From Symmetrospora coprosmae (Eukaryota > Basidiomycota > Cystobasidiomycetes > Symmetrosporaceae), in NCBI GenBank assembly GCA_008802785.1, contig VUYT01000004.1:434001-498000 (forward strand): a stretch of DNA of 64,000 nt, written 5' to 3'. This document shows, one piece after another, positions 63,900-64,000 of the stretch (the stretch's first letter is position 1; each line of letters starts with the position of its first letter). The position numbers and the translations under genes are program-made. Below the pieces are notes generated by a model that worked only from the letters and a program-made list of their open reading frames with translations, ran no database searches and was not told where the DNA came from.

Positions 63900-64000
63900 C
63901 AGCTGGTGCGAGCCAGGACACAGTAGGATATCCGCAGTTTATGTTGTTGCAAGTATGAGGATCCGCTTTGGCCGCATTTGCAGCAGTGTCTCCGCAATCT
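63900..64000. other. Right edge, 3' flank of aconitase
   Basis: The last 100 bases hold only 3' flanking sequence. Confidence 0.4.

Noticed and set aside
1-64000. Transposons, viral remnants, CRISPR arrays, rRNA and tRNA genes
   Set aside because: No transposase, reverse transcriptase or capsid motifs, terminal repeats, spaced repeat arrays or convincing tRNA promoter boxes were noticed on reading; a dedicated tRNA scan was not possible.

Overview
This window is nuclear DNA of a basidiomycete fungus: GC-rich, densely packed, with genes on both strands split by short introns (mostly 40-140 bases). The introns have donors such as gtgagt and gtgcgt, CTGAC-like branch points and yag acceptors. 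It could belong to Ustilaginomycotina/Exobasidiomycetes or Microbotryomycetes; I cannot resolve the clade from sequence alone. I rebuilt 30 gene models, 29 of them from a visible start codon, by matching exon phases by hand. I saw no transposase, reverse transcriptase, viral gene, CRISPR array, rRNA or tRNA.

Layout. 1-6.2 kb: the 3' end of an unrecognised gene, a secreted M28 aminopeptidase (-), and two F-box/LRR-type proteins (+). 6.4-14.2 kb: a NASP-type histone chaperone (-), a small orphan, a helical repeat protein built of about 23-residue repeats, and the PP2A activator PTPA. 14.6-30.9 kb: an RMND1/Mrx10-like mitochondrial protein (-), then the NEDD8 E1 subunit ULA1, a SIT4-associated SAPS protein, a Rax1-like RGS membrane protein and the checkpoint clamp loader Rad17 (+). 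31.1-41.1 kb: an unidentified HEAT-like protein (-), a very large bHLH factor (+), a small secreted GPI-type protein (-), mitoribosomal mL58 (-) and another F-box-like protein (-). 42.2-51.9 kb: cytochrome oxidase Cox4 (-), a lactonase-like metallo-beta-lactamase with 12 exons (-), Mediator MED8 (-), a LENG1/CIR_N protein (-), a second unrelated metallo-beta-lactamase-fold enzyme (+) and an MFS transporter (-). 52.5-54.6 kb: a SNX41/ATG20-type sorting nexin. 54.9-60.4 kb: a tandem array of four related F-box-like genes in different states of decay. 60.9-63.9 kb: a mitochondrial Aco2-type aconitase.

Most genes are conserved housekeeping genes: respiration and mitochondria (Cox4, aconitase, mL58, RMND1-like), PP2A/SIT4 phosphatase control (PTPA, SAPS), chromatin and checkpoint (NASP, Rad17), neddylation, transcription (MED8, bHLH) and endosome/autophagy (SNX41). 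They are not obviously co-regulated. The accessory part is the F-box-like set (seven genes or gene-like copies, four in tandem), the repeat protein, the GPI protein and the lactonase-like enzyme. Very small exons recur: 8, 11, 14, 15 and 16 bases. Several introns are multiples of three without stops, so automatic annotation of this region is likely to be wrong in places.
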